Notes: generated from the sequence alone by a model not told the origin. Positions 7,504-18,162 are shown, counted from the stretch's first letter. The stretch is DNA of 64,000 nt from Chloroflexota bacterium (GCA_022825895.1 JAJDVX010000041.1:1-64000), one strand, 5' to 3'. Translations and numbers: made by a program.

Positions 7504-8460
7504 CGCGGCGCCGGGGTCGCCGGTAGCGACCTTTGCGCGACCCGGGGTTGGTTGCGCGGAAGACCCTCTCCCCAGCCCTCTCCCACGGGGAGAGGGAGTA
7601 AGAATGGACGCAGATTGCCCAGGGAAGGTCTCCGCGGAATCCGTCGTTGGGTGCCCGGAAGACCCTCAGCCCGACCCTGTGCCCCGGGAGAGACCGTTGC
7701 GTCACTCGGGCGTGGTTGCGCGGAAGACCCTCACCCCAACCCTCTCCCGCGGGGAGAGGGAGGAAGAGCGGCCGCAGCTTTGAGGACGCCGGGGGGTTAC
7801 ACGAGCCTCAGAAGAAGAAGGGCGGGCGTGGCGGCGCGGGTTGCTGGTGACGTGGCGAGGTTGCTGGGGCCGGCAGCCACCCTCACCCCGACCCTCTCCC
7901 TCAAGGGAGAGGGAGGAAGCGGCGCTCCGCCGCTGATAGACGGCCCGGGTCCTGAGGCTGGGCTGGGATTCGAGGGGCGCGTCGACAAGAAGACGGCTCA
8001 CCCCCGGATCGAGTCCGGGGCAGGTTCCGGCTTTCTCCCACGGCGAGACGGAGGAAGAGCGGCCGCAGCTTCGAGGACGTTGGGGGTTTACACGAGTCTC
8101 AGGAGAAGAAGGGCGGGCGTGGCGGCGCGGGTTGCTGGTGACGTGGCGAGGCTGCTCGGGCCGGCAGCCACCCTCACCCCGACCCTCTCCCTCAAGGGAG
8201 AGGGAGGAAGAGGCGCTCCGCCGCTGATAGACGGCCCGGGTCCTGAGGCTGGGCTGGGATTCGAGAGGCGCGTCGACAAGAAGACGGCTCACCCCCCGGA
8301 TCGAGTCCGGGGCAGGCTCCGGCTTTCTCCCACGGGAGAGGGAGCAAGAGACGCCCCATACTTGAGGGCGCGGGGCGTTTTGCACGGGTCGCCGGAAGCG
8401 AGACGGTTGCGAGGCCCGGGTATGGGTGGGCGCCGAGATGATACTGACTGGAACTAAGTA
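7504..8460. repeat. Repeat-dense spacer of about 950 bp
   Basis: This stretch holds copies of the GCGCGGAAGACCCTC unit near 7553, 7651 and 7715, two copies of CCCTCACCCCGACCCTCTCC with CTCTCCC/GGGAGAG arms (near 7881 and 8171), and two palindromes containing CCGGATCGAGTCCGG (8001-8024 and 8292-8316). The 301-aa ORF at 7552-8457 and its shadows are repeat translations and I reject them as genes. Confidence 0.85.
7762..8345. repeat. Tandem duplication, about 291-bp unit, two copies
   Basis: The sequence from GCCGCAGCTT at 7771 recurs from 8062 with the same order of modules: TTACACGAG, AGAAGAAGGGCGGGCGTGGC, the CTCTCCC palindrome, a GCTGATAGACGGCCCGGGTC stretch, and the CCGGATCGAGTCCGG palindrome. 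The offset is about 291 bp and the two copies differ at only a few positions, so the duplication looks recent. Confidence 0.85.
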
Positions 8461-8466
8461 AGATTA

Positions 8467-8487
8467 CTTGACAGCGACTCGCTCAAT
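8467..8487 (+). promoter_or_regulatory. HAIR-like operator for HspR
   Basis: CTTGACA-N7-GCTCAAT matches the HspR operator consensus CTTGAGT-N7-ACTCAAG at 10 of 14 positions with exact 21-bp geometry. It overlaps the -35 box of the lon promoter, and hspR itself is the fifth gene of this operon. In Streptomyces, HspR is known to repress lon, dnaK and clpB. Confidence 0.6.
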
Positions 8488-8496
8488 ATCTACTAT
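8468..8496 (+). promoter_or_regulatory. Sigma-70-type promoter of the lon-dnaK-hspR operon
   Basis: A perfect TTGACA -35 box is followed after 17 bp by TACTAT (4 of 6 to consensus). The expected transcription start, near 8503, lies only a few bases before the ATG at 8507, so the message would be leaderless or nearly so if that ATG is used. Confidence 0.7.
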
Positions 8497-8506
8497 CGCT
8501 CGTGAC

Positions 8507-10957
8507 ATGACTGGATCAGTGCATTCCGAAGCCGACACCGACGGCGCCGAGGGCCGCGCGAGCGGGAAGGCGGCGCCGCGGCGCACGGTGGTTTCGGTGC
8601 AACCGGAGTCGACGCGCCTGCCGCTGGTGCCGCTGCCGGACTGGGTGGCGTACCCGGAGCTGACGATGCCGCTGCATGCCAGCCGGGCCGTCTCGGTGGA
8701 CGCGCTGGCGGCGGCGGCCGAGAACGGCGACCTGGTGGTGGTGGTGACGCAGCGCCGGGCGCGCAAGACGGTGGATCCGCAGCACCTGTGCTCGGTGGGC
8801 ACGGCGGCCAGGGTGATTCGCCGGCTGCGCATGCCGGACGGCGGCGTGCAGGTGCTGCTGGAAGGCCAGTACCGGGCGTCGGTGGACGACATTGAACCGG
8901 TCGGGGAGCACTTCGAGGCCAGGGTGACGCCGTTGAGCGTGCGGTACACGCCGTCGCTGGAGCTGGAGGCGCTGCGGCGCGTGGTGGTGGCGCACGTGGA
9001 GGGAGTGGCGGAAGAGACGAACATGTTCGCCCCCGAGACGGTGGCCATGACCCGGCGCGCCGCCGACCCCGGCTGGCTGGCGGACTACGTGGCGTTTTCC
9101 TCCGACATGTCGCCGCACGAGCGGCAGACGGTGCTGGAGACGCTGGACCTGACCGAGCGGCTGCGCTTCGTGGCGCGCTACCTGGCGAAGCAGGTCGAGA
9201 TCCTGAACATCCGCAACAAGATCCAGGGTGAGATCCAGGACGGCATCGAGAAGGTGCAGCGCGACTACTACCTGCGGGAGCAGCTGCGGGCGATCCAGCG
9301 CGAGCTGGGCATTTCCACGCCGCAGACGGACGACGCGCAGGACCTGAGCGAGCGGGTGGACGCCTCGGACCTGCCGAAGGAGGTGGCGACGAAGGCCCGC
9401 CAGGAGATTTCTCGGCTTGACGCCACGCCGCCGACCTCGCCCGAGGTGGGGGTCATCCGCGGCTACCTGGACTGGCTGCTGACGCTGCCGTGGGCGCACG
9501 AGACGCGCGATCACCAGAGCCTGGCGCGGGCGCGGCGGGTGCTGGACCGCGACCACTACGGGCTGGAGAAGCCCAAGGAGCGGGTGCTGGAGTTCCTGGC
9601 GGTGCGGGCGATCTCGACGAAGTTCCGCACGCCGATCGTGTGCTTTGTCGGCCCGCCGGGCGTGGGCAAGACCAGCCTGGGCCGCTCGATCGCGCGGGCG
9701 CTGGGGCGCGAGTTCGTGCGCATTTCGCTGGGCGGGGTGCGCGACGAGGCCGAGATCCGCGGGCACCGGCGCACCTACGTGGGGGCGCTGCCGGGGCGGA
9801 TCATCCAGGCGCTGCGGCGGGCGGGCTCGCGCAACCCGGTGATGCTGCTGGACGAGATCGACAAGATCGGGCGGGACTTCCGGGGCGACCCGTCGTCGGC
9901 GCTGCTGGAGGTGCTGGACCCCGAATACAACCACAGCTTTTCGGATCACTACCTGGAGGTGCCGTTCGACCTGTCGCGGGTGCTGTTCGTGACGACCGCG
10001 AACACGGCCGAGGACATTCCGGCGGTGCTGCGGGACCGCATGGAAGTCATCGAGCTGAGCGGGTACACGGAGGACGAGAAGGTGCATATCGCGCAGGGGT
10101 TCCTGCTGCCGCGGCAGATTCGCAACCACGGGCTGCGCAAGGCCGGGGTGACGTTCACGGACCGGGCGGTGCGGGAGGTGATCCGGCACTACACGCGCGA
10201 GGCGGGGGTGCGCAACCTGGAACGCGAGCTGGCGGCGGTGTGCCGCAAATTGGCGCGGCGCATCGCGGCCAACCAGCGCGCGGCCGCGCGGGTGACGCCG
10301 CGGCGGGTGCGCAGCGCGCTGGGGCCGGCGAAGTTCCTGCCGGAGGACGAGTCGCGCACGCCGGAAGTGGGCGTGGCGACGGGCCTGGCGGTGACGCCCG
10401 TCGGGGGCGAGGTGCTGGACGTGGAAGCGGCCTGGATCGCGGGCGCCGGCAAGGTGCGCCTGACGGGACAGCTGGGCGACGTGATGAGCGAGTCGGCGCG
10501 GGCCGCGCTGTCGTACGCGCGAGCGCGCACGGGCGTGCTGGGCGTGGATCCCGGGCTGTTCACCGAGCGCGACCTGCACGTGCACGTGCCGGCCGGCGGG
10601 GTGCCGAAAGACGGGCCGTCGGCCGGGATCACGATGGGCGCGGCGATCATTTCGGCCATGACCGGCCGCCGGGTACGGCGCGAAATCGCCATGACCGGGG
10701 AAGTGACCCTGCGGGGGCGGGTGCTGCCGATCGGGGGACTGAAGGAGAAGGTGCTGGCCGCGCATCGGGCGGGCCTGCACACGGTAATCGCGCCGGAGGA
10801 GAACCGGCCGGACCTGGAGGGCATTCCCGCGCGGGTGCGCAAGCAGATGCGCTTCGTGTGGGTGAAGGACATGGACAGCGTGCTTTCGACCGTATTGATG
10901 AACGAATCCGCGGGGCCGGATCACAAGGGACCGGCGGCCGCGTCCGGATCAGCCTAG
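8507..10957 (+). CDS. lon: ATP-dependent Lon protease
   Basis: Cytoplasmic AAA+ serine protease that degrades misfolded and regulatory proteins. I take the ATG at 8507 (816 aa), because the track's TTG start at 8468 is the -35 box itself; a GTG at 8519 is also possible. About 35 poorly conserved residues precede the LON substrate domain, which begins LPLVPLPDW. The Walker A GPPGVGKT is near residues 382-389. The catalytic dyad is Ser705 in DGPSAG and Lys748 in LKEKVLAA, 43 residues apart as in E. coli. It is first gene of a stress operon, 10 bp before dnaK. Confidence 0.95.
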   Translation: MTGSVHSEADTDGAEGRASGKAAPRRTVVSVQPESTRLPLVPLPDWVAYPELTMPLHASRAVSVDALAAAAENGDLVVVVTQRRARKTVDPQHLCSVGTAARVIRRLRMPDGGVQVLLEGQYRASVDDIEPVGEHFEARVTPLSVRYTPSLELEALRRVVVAHVEGVAEETNMFAPETVAMTRRAADPGWLADYVAFSSDMSPHERQTVLETLDLTERLRFVARYLAKQVEILNIRNKIQGEIQDGIEKVQRDYYLREQLRAIQRELGISTPQTDDAQDLSERVDASDLPKEVATKARQEISRLDATPPTSPEVGVIRGYLDWLLTLPWAHETRDHQSLARARRVLDRDHYGLEKPKERVLEFLAVRAISTKFRTPIVCFVGPPGVGKTSLGRSIARALGREFVRISLGGVRDEAEIRGHRRTYVGALPGRIIQALRRAGSRNPVMLLDEIDKIGRDFRGDPSSALLEVLDPEYNHSFSDHYLEVPFDLSRVLFVTTANTAEDIPAVLRDRMEVIELSGYTEDEKVHIAQGFLLPRQIRNHGLRKAGVTFTDRAVREVIRHYTREAGVRNLERELAAVCRKLARRIAANQRAAARVTPRRVRSALGPAKFLPEDESRTPEVGVATGLAVTPVGGEVLDVEAAWIAGAGKVRLTGQLGDVMSESARAALSYARARTGVLGVDPGLFTERDLHVHVPAGGVPKDGPSAGITMGAAIISAMTGRRVRREIAMTGEVTLRGRVLPIGGLKEKVLAAHRAGLHTVIAPEENRPDLEGIPARVRKQMRFVWVKDMDSVLSTVLMNESAGPDHKGPAAASGSA

Positions 10958-10967
10958 GAGGCAGCAG

Positions 10968-12872
10968 ATGGCGAGCAAGATCATCGGGATCGACCTGGGG
11001 ACGACGAACTCCGTCGTGGCCGTGATGGAGGGCGGCGACCCGACCGTGGTCACGAACTCCGAGGGCAGCCGCCTGACGCCGTCGGTGGTGGCCTACGGCA
11101 AGGGCGGCCAGCGCCTGGTGGGTCAGCTGGCGCGGCGGCAGGCGGTGATGAATCCCAAGAACACGATCAACTCCTCCAAGCGGTTCGTCGGCCGACGGCT
11201 GACGGAAGTCGGGGACGAGTCCGCCGCGGTGACGTTCGACGTGACCGAGGGCCGGGCGGGCGAGGTGCTGATCAAGATCCCGGAGAGCGGGCGCGAGGTG
11301 ACGCCGGAAGAGATTTCGGCGGTGGTGCTGCAGAAGCTGAAGGCCGACGCCGAGAAATACCTGGGCGAGGACGTCACCGACGCCGTGATCACGGTGCCGG
11401 CCTACTTCAACGACTCGCAGCGGCAGTCGACGCGCAACGCGGGCGAGATCGCCGGCCTGAACGTGCGGCGCATCATCAACGAGCCGACGGCGGCGGCGTT
11501 GGCGTACGGCCTGGACAAGCGCGGGGCCGAGACGATCCTGGTGTGGGACCTGGGCGGCGGCACGTTCGACGTGACCATCCTGGAGGTGGGCGACGGGGTA
11601 TTCGAGGTCAAGGCCACCAACGGCGACACCCACCTGGGCGGCGACGACTACGACCGGCGGGTGGTGGACCACGTGGCGGACGACTTCCTGCGGGCCGAGG
11701 GCATCGACCTGCGCAAGGACCCGCAGGCGCTGCAGCGGCTGATCGAGGCCTCGGAGAAGGCCAAGCAGGAGCTGTCGTCGGTGCCGCAGGCGCAGATCAG
11801 CCTGCCGTTCATCACGGCGGACCAGACGGGGCCCAAGCACCTGGACGTGGCGCTGACGCGGGCGGAGTTCGAGCGGCTGACGGAGGACCTGACGCAGCGC
11901 TGCGTGGAACCCTTCCGCCGGGCGCTGGGCGACGCAGGCATCCGGGCCTCCGAGATCAATGAAGTGGTGCTGGTGGGCGGTTCGACGCGCATGCCGGCGG
12001 TGCAGACGCTGGTGCGCGAGCTGACCGGCAAGGAGCCCAGCCAGGGCGTCAACCCGGACGAGGTGGTGGCCATCGGCGCCGCGATCCAGGGCGGCGTGCT
12101 GGCGGGCGAGGTGGAGGACGTGGTGTTGCTGGACGTGACGCCGCTGTCGCTGGGCGTGGAAACACTGGGCGGCGTGCTGACGGCGTTGATTCCCAGGAAC
12201 ACCACCATCCCCACCAGCAAGTCGGAGATCTTCTCGACGGCCGACGACGGGCAGACGGCGGTGGACATTCACGTGCTGCAGGGCGAGCGCCCGATGGCGC
12301 GCGACAACACGACGCTGGGCCGGTTCCGGCTGGAAGGCATCCCGTCGGCGCCGCGCGGCGTGCCGCAGATCGAAGTGACGTTCGACATCGACGCGAACGG
12401 GATCGTGAACGTCTCGGCCAAGGACCTGGCGACGGCCAAGGAGCAGCGCATCACGATCACGGCCAGCACGAACCTGTCGGACGAGCAGGTGGATGCGCTG
12501 GTGCAGGAGGCCGAGCAGCATGCCGCCGAGGACCGCCGGCAGCTGGAAGAGGCGGAACTGCGCAACAACGCGGACAGCCTGGCGTACCAGACCGAGCGCC
12601 TGATCAGCGAGAACGGCGACAAGATCGAAGCGGACGACCGGCAGGCGGCCGAGCGGGCCATCGCCGACGTGCGCACGTCGCTGGAGGGCGAGGACCTGGA
12701 GGCGATCCGCAGCGCGGTGGCCGTGCTGCAGACGGCGGCCCAGAAGCTGGGCGAGCAGATGTACCAGGCGGCGCCCGGGGCCGACGGCGCCGAAGCGCCC
12801 CCGAGCGCGGACGAGGCCGCGGCGGACGACGACGTGGTCGACGCCGAGTTCGAGGCCGCGGACGAGAAGTAG
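10968..12872 (+). CDS. dnaK: Molecular chaperone DnaK (Hsp70)
   Basis: ATP-driven chaperone that binds exposed hydrophobic segments. At 634 aa it is full length. It opens with [10 protein letters not shown], and shows [30 protein letters not shown] and [10 protein letters not shown], then the substrate domain starting [16 protein letters not shown] and an acidic C-terminus ending in EAADEK. A clear AGGAGG (10956-10961) overlaps the lon stop and precedes the ATG. It is the only dnaK in the window although two GrpE and two J-proteins are present. It probably also acts as corepressor for HspR, as in Streptomyces. Confidence 0.97.
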   Translation: MASKIIGIDLGTTNSVVAVMEGGDPTVVTNSEGSRLTPSVVAYGKGGQRLVGQLARRQAVMNPKNTINSSKRFVGRRLTEVGDESAAVTFDVTEGRAGEVLIKIPESGREVTPEEISAVVLQKLKADAEKYLGEDVTDAVITVPAYFNDSQRQSTRNAGEIAGLNVRRIINEPTAAALAYGLDKRGAETILVWDLGGGTFDVTILEVGDGVFEVKATNGDTHLGGDDYDRRVVDHVADDFLRAEGIDLRKDPQALQRLIEASEKAKQELSSVPQAQISLPFITADQTGPKHLDVALTRAEFERLTEDLTQRCVEPFRRALGDAGIRASEINEVVLVGGSTRMPAVQTLVRELTGKEPSQGVNPDEVVAIGAAIQGGVLAGEVEDVVLLDVTPLSLGVETLGGVLTALIPRNTTIPTSKSEIFSTADDGQTAVDIHVLQGERPMARDNTTLGRFRLEGIPSAPRGVPQIEVTFDIDANGIVNVSAKDLATAKEQRITITASTNLSDEQVDALVQEAEQHAAEDRRQLEEAELRNNADSLAYQTERLISENGDKIEADDRQAAERAIADVRTSLEGEDLEAIRSAVAVLQTAAQKLGEQMYQAAPGADGAEAPPSADEAAADDDVVDAEFEAADEK

Positions 12873-12878
12873 CGCCCG

Positions 12879-13382
12879 ATGCACGCCGATTCCCACGACA
12901 GCGAGGCCACGGCCGCCGCCAGCGACCGCGAAGCGGAGCTGGAGGCCGAGGTGGCCTCGCTGAACGACCAGTTGCTGCGCCTGCGCGCCGAGATGGATAA
13001 CTTCCGGAAGCGCGTGAACCGCACGACGGACGACCTGATCCAGCAGGCCAAGTCGTCGCTGCTGCGCGACATCCTGCGCGTGGCGGACGACCTGGACCGG
13101 ACGCTGGCGGCGCTGGACGCCGGCTCGGACCCGGAGAGCGCGCGGGAGGGCGTGCAGCTGACGCGCAGCCAGCTGACGTCGCTCCTGCAGGCGCGCGGGG
13201 TGCGGGCGATCGAGACGGACGGCGTCTTCGATCCCCACTGGCACGAGGCGGTGGCCACGCGGCCGAGCGCGGACGTGCCGGCGGGCACGATCACGGCGGA
13301 GTTGCAACCGGGCTACCGCTGGGGCGACGATGTGCTGCGCGCGGCTCGGGTTGAAGTGGCCGTGGCGGACGACGGGACGTAG
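12879..13382 (+). CDS. grpE: Nucleotide exchange factor GrpE (copy 1)
   Basis: Promotes ADP release from DnaK. The 167-aa protein has an acidic N-terminal coil, the dimer-helix motif [14 protein letters not shown], then [14 protein letters not shown] and the C-terminal beta domain with FDPHWHEAV and [13 protein letters not shown]. It lies 6 bp after dnaK. A second grpE is at 36324; the two differ widely in sequence and length. Confidence 0.93.
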   Translation: MHADSHDSEATAAASDREAELEAEVASLNDQLLRLRAEMDNFRKRVNRTTDDLIQQAKSSLLRDILRVADDLDRTLAALDAGSDPESAREGVQLTRSQLTSLLQARGVRAIETDGVFDPHWHEAVATRPSADVPAGTITAELQPGYRWGDDVLRAARVEVAVADDGT

Positions 13383-13391
13383 GCGGCGCCC

Positions 13392-14315
13392 GTGGAATAC
13401 AAGGACTACTACCAGACCCTGGGTGTTCCACGGAATGCGTCGCCGGACGACATCAAGTCGGCGTACCGGCGGCTGGCACGGCGCTACCACCCGGATGTGA
13501 ATCCGGACGATCCGGCGGCCGAGGCGAAGTTCAAGGAGATCAACGAAGCGCACGAGGTGCTGAGCGACCCGACGAAGCGGCAGCAGTACGACCGGTTCGG
13601 CTCGAACTGGCGGCGGACGGGCTCCTTCGACGAGGCGTTTCGGCAGAGCGGCGTGCGGATGGACGGGTTCGGCGACTTTTTCGGCGGCGGGGCGTCGGGG
13701 TTCAGCGAGTTCTTCGAGACGCTCTTCGGCGGGCGCGTGGGACCGCAGCGGCCGCAGCAGGCGAACGTTGAGGAGACGCTGCAGGTGAGCCTGCCGGAGG
13801 TGCTGAACGGCGGGCGGCGGGCCCTGACGATGCGAGTGCCCTCGCCGGACGGCCGCGTGCGGCAGCGCCGGATCGACGTGACGATTCCACAGGGCGTGCG
13901 CGACGGGCAGCGGCTGCGGGTGGCCGGGGAAGGCGCGGTTCGGGCCGACGGGTCGCGCGGCGACCTGTTCCTGCGGATCCGGGTGGAGGATGGATCCGCG
14001 TTCACGCGCAATGGCGACGACCTGGCGACGGAGGTGTCGATCGGGTTGAGCGAGGCCATGCTGGGCGCGCAGGTGGAGGTGCCAACGCCGTCGGGTTCGC
14101 CGCTGACGGTGCGGGTGCCGGCGGAGACGCAGCACGGCAGCCGGCTGCGGCTGCGCGGGCAGGGTTTGCCGCGGGCCGGCGGCGACGGGCGCGGCGACAT
14201 GCTGGTGCGGATCCTGGTGCGTTTGCCGCGCAACCTGAGCTCGCGCGAGCAGGACCTGTTCAGGGAACTGGCGGCGATTCGCGGCGAGGTTCCGACGCCG
14301 ACGGCGGTGAGCTGA
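13392..14315 (+). CDS. cbpA: J-domain co-chaperone, CbpA type (no zinc finger)
   Basis: Stimulates DnaK ATPase and delivers substrates. The GTG-started 307-aa protein has a J-domain at residues 1-70 ([13 protein letters not shown], with HPD in RRYHPDVNP). A Gly/Phe-rich linker with [12 protein letters not shown] follows, and then two DnaJ C-terminal beta domains. The Cys-rich zinc finger of true DnaJ is missing, as in CbpA. It lies 9 bp after grpE and 1 bp before hspR, where actinobacterial HspR operons carry dnaJ. The full DnaJ is encoded at 37001. Confidence 0.88.
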   Translation: MEYKDYYQTLGVPRNASPDDIKSAYRRLARRYHPDVNPDDPAAEAKFKEINEAHEVLSDPTKRQQYDRFGSNWRRTGSFDEAFRQSGVRMDGFGDFFGGGASGFSEFFETLFGGRVGPQRPQQANVEETLQVSLPEVLNGGRRALTMRVPSPDGRVRQRRIDVTIPQGVRDGQRLRVAGEGAVRADGSRGDLFLRIRVEDGSAFTRNGDDLATEVSIGLSEAMLGAQVEVPTPSGSPLTVRVPAETQHGSRLRLRGQGLPRAGGDGRGDMLVRILVRLPRNLSSREQDLFRELAAIRGEVPTPTAVS

Positions 14316-14316
14316 C

Positions 14317-14742
14317 GTGGTGTTCGACAGCGACGACGGCGACCGGCCCGGCGACGACCTGCGCTCACGCCCGGCGTATTTCATCGGGGTGGTGGCGGAA
14401 ATCACGGAGGTGCATCCGCAGACGCTGCGCCACTACGAGCGCATCGGGCTGGTGAAGCCCAGCCGCTCGCCGGGCAACGTGCGCATGTTTTCGCAGGAGG
14501 ACATCGAGCGGGTGCGGCTGATCCAGCGGTTGACCTCCGAGTTGGGGGTGAACCTGGCGGGGGTGGAGGTGGTGCTGAACATGCGCGACCGCTACCAGCG
14601 GCAGGCGCTGGAGCACCAGCAGGACCTGCGGGAAATGCGGCAGCGCTACGAAGCGGAGATTCAACGCCTGCGCAACGCCCTGCGGCGCGCCACGCGAGAT
14701 CCGGGCGCGCCGCCATACCGGAACAGGCGGCCGCCGCCATGA
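14317..14742 (+). CDS. hspR: Heat-shock repressor HspR (MerR family)
   Basis: Represses chaperone genes by binding HAIR operators. The 141-aa protein (GTG start) has the MerR winged helix at about residues 19-90: FIGVVAEITEVHPQTLRHYE, the wing GNVRMFSQEDIERVRLIQRL, then the HspR-typical ELGVNLAGVEVVLNM and a coiled-coil tail. Its position within lon-dnaK-grpE-cbpA-hspR-clpC and the HAIR-like site upstream of lon imply autoregulation. It overlaps clpC by 4 bp (ATGA). Confidence 0.9.
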   Translation: MVFDSDDGDRPGDDLRSRPAYFIGVVAEITEVHPQTLRHYERIGLVKPSRSPGNVRMFSQEDIERVRLIQRLTSELGVNLAGVEVVLNMRDRYQRQALEHQQDLREMRQRYEAEIQRLRNALRRATRDPGAPPYRNRRPPP

Positions 14743-17255
14743 TGAATTTCGAGAAGTTCACGGAGAAGGCGCAGGAGACGATCCAGACGGCGCAGTCGAT
14801 CATGCTGGAGAGCAGCCACAATCAGCTGGACGCCGATCACGTGCTGATGGCGCTGCTGGATCAGAACGACTCGCTGGCGGTGCGAATCCTGCAGCGGTTG
14901 CGCGTGTCGCCGGACCTGGCGCGGGGCGAGGCCAAGCGCGCCCTGGGGGCCAAGCCGCGGGTGACGTCGGAGCAGTCAGACGGCCCGATCGCGCAGGGGC
15001 AGATGTTCGTTACGCCGCAGGCGGTGGCGATTATCCAGGCGGCGGGCGAGGAAGCGGACCGGCTGGACGACGAGTACGTGGGGAACGAGCACCTGCTGCT
15101 GGCGCTGACGAAGTCGCAGGACACGCAGGCCGGGCGGATCCTGCGTCAAATCGGCGTGGACGCCGAGAGCGTGTACCGGGCGCTGCGCGAGATCCGGGGC
15201 GCGCAGCGGTCGTCCACGCCGAGCGCGGAGAGCCGCTACGAAGTCCTCGAGAAATACAGCGTGAACCTGACGGACCTGGCGCGCGCAGGACGGCTGGATC
15301 CGGTGATCGGGCGAAAGGCCGAGATCCGGCGGGTGATCCAGGTGCTGGCGCGGCGGACCAAGAACAACCCGGCGTTGATCGGGGAGCCAGGGGTGGGCAA
15401 GACGGCGATCGTAGAGGGCCTGGCGCAGCGAATCTCCGGCGGCGACGTGCCGGAGCTCCTGCGGGGACGCGAGGTGCTGGCGATCGACATGGGGGCGATG
15501 CTGGCGGGGGCGAAGTTCCGCGGCGAGTTCGAGGAGCGGCTGAAGGCGGTGATCAACGAGGTTCGGGCCGGCGAGGGGCAGATCATCCTGTTCTTCGACG
15601 AGCTGCACCAGGCGGTGGGCGCGGGCGGGGCGGACGGCGCGATCGACGCCGCCACGATGCTGAAGCCGGCGCTGGCGCGCGGCGAGTTGCAGGCGATCGG
15701 GGCGACCACGTTCGACGAGTACCGGCAGCACGTGGAGAAGGACAAGGCGCTGGCGCGACGGTTCCAGCCGGTGCACATCGAGGCGCCGAGCATCGAGGAA
15801 ACGGTGCAGGTGCTGGAGGGCATTCGCAATCGCTACGAGGAGCACCACGGACTGACGATCAGCGACGCGGCGCTACAGGCCGCGGTGGAGCTGTCGGAGC
15901 GCTACCTCACGGAGCGGTTCCTGCCGGACAAGGCCATCGACCTGATCGACGAGGCGGCGGCCAAGGTGCGGGTGGACATCTTCGACGCGCCGGACGAACT
16001 GCGGCAGGCGATGAAGGTGATCGAGAACCTGAAGGCCGACGAGGAAGCGGCCTGGCGGCGGCGCGACTATGAGCTGGCGGCGAACCTGAAGTCCGAGGTG
16101 CTGCAGAACGAGGCGCAGCTGGAGTCGGCCCGCAAGAAGTGGCTGGCCGAGCAGGACCTGACCGAGACGGTGAACGCGGACGACGTGGCGGAAGTGGTTT
16201 CGAGCATTACGGGCGTGCCGGTGGCGCGGATGTTCGAGGAAGAGGCGGAGCGGCTGCTGGGGATGGAAGCGGCGCTGCACCGGCGCCTGATCAACCAGGA
16301 CGAGGCGGTGGCGGCGGTGGCGGACGCGATTCGGCGCTCGCGCAGCGGAATCGGCGACCCGGCCCGGCCGATGGGATCGTTCATCTTCCTGGGGCCGACG
16401 GGGGTGGGCAAGACCGAACTGGCGCGGGCGCTGGCCGAGTTCATGTTCGACGACGAGGCGGCGCTGCTGCGGGTGGACATGTCGGAGTACGGCGAACGGC
16501 ACACGGTGAGCCGGCTGATCGGCGCGCCGCCGGGGTACGTGGGCTATGACGACGCGGCGCAACTGACCGAGCGGGTGCGCCGACGGCCGTACCAGGTGGT
16601 GCTGTTCGACGAGATCGAGAAGGCGCACCCGGAGGTGTTCAACGTGCTGCTGCAGGTGCTGGACGACGGGCGGCTGACGGACGGGCACGGCCGGCAGGTC
16701 AATTTCTCCAACACGATCATCATCATGACGTCGAACGTGGGTGCGCAGCACATCCGGCGGGAGAACCAGCTCGGGTTCGGGGTGCCGGCCGGGGACGACG
16801 CGGCGAGCGAGGCGCGAGACCACCGCGAGATGCGGGCGCGCCTGATGACGGACCTGCGCAAGCGGTTCCGGCCGGAGTTCCTGAACCGGATCGACGAGAT
16901 CATCATCTTCCACTCGCTGACGCAGCCGCAGCTGCGGGAGATCGTGGACCTGATGGCGTCGCAACTGGCCGACCGGCTGGAGGGGCAGCGGATTGCCGTG
17001 GAACTGACGACGGCGGCCAAAGACCTGGTGCTGGCGATGGGCTGGGACCCGAACTACGGGGCGCGTCCGCTGCGCCGGACGATGCAGCGGGAGATCGAGA
17101 ACGTGATCGCGCGCATGCTGCTGCGGCACGAGTGCGGCGAGGGCAGCACGGTGCGGGTGGACGCGGCGGACGGCGAGTTCAGCTTTGCGGCGGTTGGGCC
17201 GGCCGATGCGGTGGCGCCGACGGAACCGGCGGCGGAGGTCGCGGCCGGGGGATAG
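14739..17255 (+). CDS. clpC: Hsp100 AAA+ unfoldase, ClpC-like (ClpB/ClpC family)
   Basis: Double-ring AAA+ protein that unfolds or disaggregates substrates. At 838 aa it has a Clp-N repeat domain (1-145), D1 with Walker A GEPGVGKT (215-222), and D2 with Walker A GPTGVGKT (552-559). The middle region is short and contains a UVR-like helix ([15 protein letters not shown]) instead of the long ClpB M-domain. An LGF tripeptide at 678-680 sits where ClpC carries its ClpP-docking loop, and the surrounding D2 resembles ClpC. The usual hspR-operon partner is clpB, so annotation pipelines may call it ClpB. No clpP is in the window. Confidence 0.85.
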   Translation: MMNFEKFTEKAQETIQTAQSIMLESSHNQLDADHVLMALLDQNDSLAVRILQRLRVSPDLARGEAKRALGAKPRVTSEQSDGPIAQGQMFVTPQAVAIIQAAGEEADRLDDEYVGNEHLLLALTKSQDTQAGRILRQIGVDAESVYRALREIRGAQRSSTPSAESRYEVLEKYSVNLTDLARAGRLDPVIGRKAEIRRVIQVLARRTKNNPALIGEPGVGKTAIVEGLAQRISGGDVPELLRGREVLAIDMGAMLAGAKFRGEFEERLKAVINEVRAGEGQIILFFDELHQAVGAGGADGAIDAATMLKPALARGELQAIGATTFDEYRQHVEKDKALARRFQPVHIEAPSIEETVQVLEGIRNRYEEHHGLTISDAALQAAVELSERYLTERFLPDKAIDLIDEAAAKVRVDIFDAPDELRQAMKVIENLKADEEAAWRRRDYELAANLKSEVLQNEAQLESARKKWLAEQDLTETVNADDVAEVVSSITGVPVARMFEEEAERLLGMEAALHRRLINQDEAVAAVADAIRRSRSGIGDPARPMGSFIFLGPTGVGKTELARALAEFMFDDEAALLRVDMSEYGERHTVSRLIGAPPGYVGYDDAAQLTERVRRRPYQVVLFDEIEKAHPEVFNVLLQVLDDGRLTDGHGRQVNFSNTIIIMTSNVGAQHIRRENQLGFGVPAGDDAASEARDHREMRARLMTDLRKRFRPEFLNRIDEIIIFHSLTQPQLREIVDLMASQLADRLEGQRIAVELTTAAKDLVLAMGWDPNYGARPLRRTMQREIENVIARMLLRHECGEGSTVRVDAADGEFSFAAVGPADAVAPTEPAAEVAAGG

Positions 17256-17358
17256 CTGGGCGGCGGAGGGCGCGCAACCTCAAGCGGCAGCCGGGTTGCC
17301 TTGCCAGTGGTCCCGCGACGGGGCACGATTCGCCGAATCGACGCTTCGAGGGCTTGCG
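17256..17358 (+). other. Short spacer between clpC and the creatininase gene
   Basis: 103 bp with no recognisable gene or terminator. Its only structured element is the palindrome listed at 17326-17340. Confidence 0.5.
17326..17340. promoter_or_regulatory. 15-bp palindrome upstream of the creatininase gene
   Basis: CGATTCG-C-CGAATCG is a perfect inverted repeat ending 18 bp before the ATG at 17359. It could be an operator or chance; no matching regulator is encoded nearby. Confidence 0.3.
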
Positions 17359-18162
17359 ATGGCCTACACGGCACTGGAACGTCTGAACCGCGATGAAGTG
17401 GGCGCACGCGCGCCGGAGGCCGTGGCGATTCTGCCGACGGCCGCGATCGAACAGCACGGGCCGCATAACCCGATCGGGCTGGACACGATGTGCTGCATGG
17501 CGGTGGCGCGCGGGGCGGCCGAGGCGGCCGGCGAGCTTGACGTGATCGTGAGCCCGCCGTTGCATTTCGGGAGTTCGGATCACCACCGGCCGTTTCCCGG
17601 GGTGCTGACGCTGCGCAGCGGGACGTTCAGCCTGGTGCTGAACGAACTGCTGGAGAGCCTGACGCTTTCCGGGTTCCGGCGCATCCTGATCCTGAACGGG
17701 CACGGCGGCAACATTCTGCTGATCCAGCAGGCGGCGAGAGACTTCGTGCTGGAGCACCCGGACGTGCGGGTGGCGGCGGGGGCGTACTGGGATATCGCGC
17801 GGCCGAGGCTGGAGGCGGTTGCCGCCAGCCGCCAGGTGCACGTGCCGGGGCACGGGGGCGACTTCGAGACGTCGTTGATGCTGCACCTGGACCCGGAGCT
17901 GGTGCGGGACGACCTGCTGCCGATCAAACACGCGGACCGGGACGATCCGCGGAGTTCGGGCTGGCCGAAGCTGGGGATGTCCACGATGGGCGGGTCGGTG
18001 AACGTGGCGGACGTGGTGTACATGTCGTTCCCCGGCGCGCGGATCACGGGGCTGAGCGACGACGCGCGGGCCGCGACGGCGGAGCTGGGGCGGCAGTACT
18101 ACGAGATCGCGGTGGAGGAAGTGGCCAGGCTGATCGGGATTATCTCGGCAGGGCCCAGCTGA
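17359..18162 (+). CDS. Creatininase-family amidohydrolase
   Basis: Belongs to the creatininase/creatinine amidohydrolase superfamily, metal-dependent enzymes acting on cyclic amides or formamides. The true substrate cannot be read from sequence. I start at ATG 17359 (MAYTALERLN, 267 aa); the ORF track begins 58 codons earlier in non-homologous sequence. Metal-binding signatures are LPTAAIEQHGPHNPIGLDT near residues 22-40 and the LNGHGGN turn, followed by HGGDFETSLML. It lies 103 bp after clpC and 41 bp before a Nudix gene, with no pathway context. Confidence 0.88.
   Translation: MAYTALERLNRDEVGARAPEAVAILPTAAIEQHGPHNPIGLDTMCCMAVARGAAEAAGELDVIVSPPLHFGSSDHHRPFPGVLTLRSGTFSLVLNELLESLTLSGFRRILILNGHGGNILLIQQAARDFVLEHPDVRVAAGAYWDIARPRLEAVAASRQVHVPGHGGDFETSLMLHLDPELVRDDLLPIKHADRDDPRSSGWPKLGMSTMGGSVNVADVVYMSFPGARITGLSDDARAATAELGRQYYEIAVEEVARLIGIISAGPS

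Noticed and set aside
7552-8457. 301-aa ORF in the repeat island
   Set aside because: It is the translation of the 291-bp tandem repeat and palindromes, with low-complexity peptides and no start signal.
8468-8506. TTG start for Lon at 8468
   Set aside because: This TTG is part of the TTGACA -35 box, and the added 13 residues are not family-like.
10647-14405. 1252-aa minus-strand ORF over dnaK-cbpA
   Set aside because: Arg/His-rich shadow of well-supported plus-strand genes; no domain pattern.
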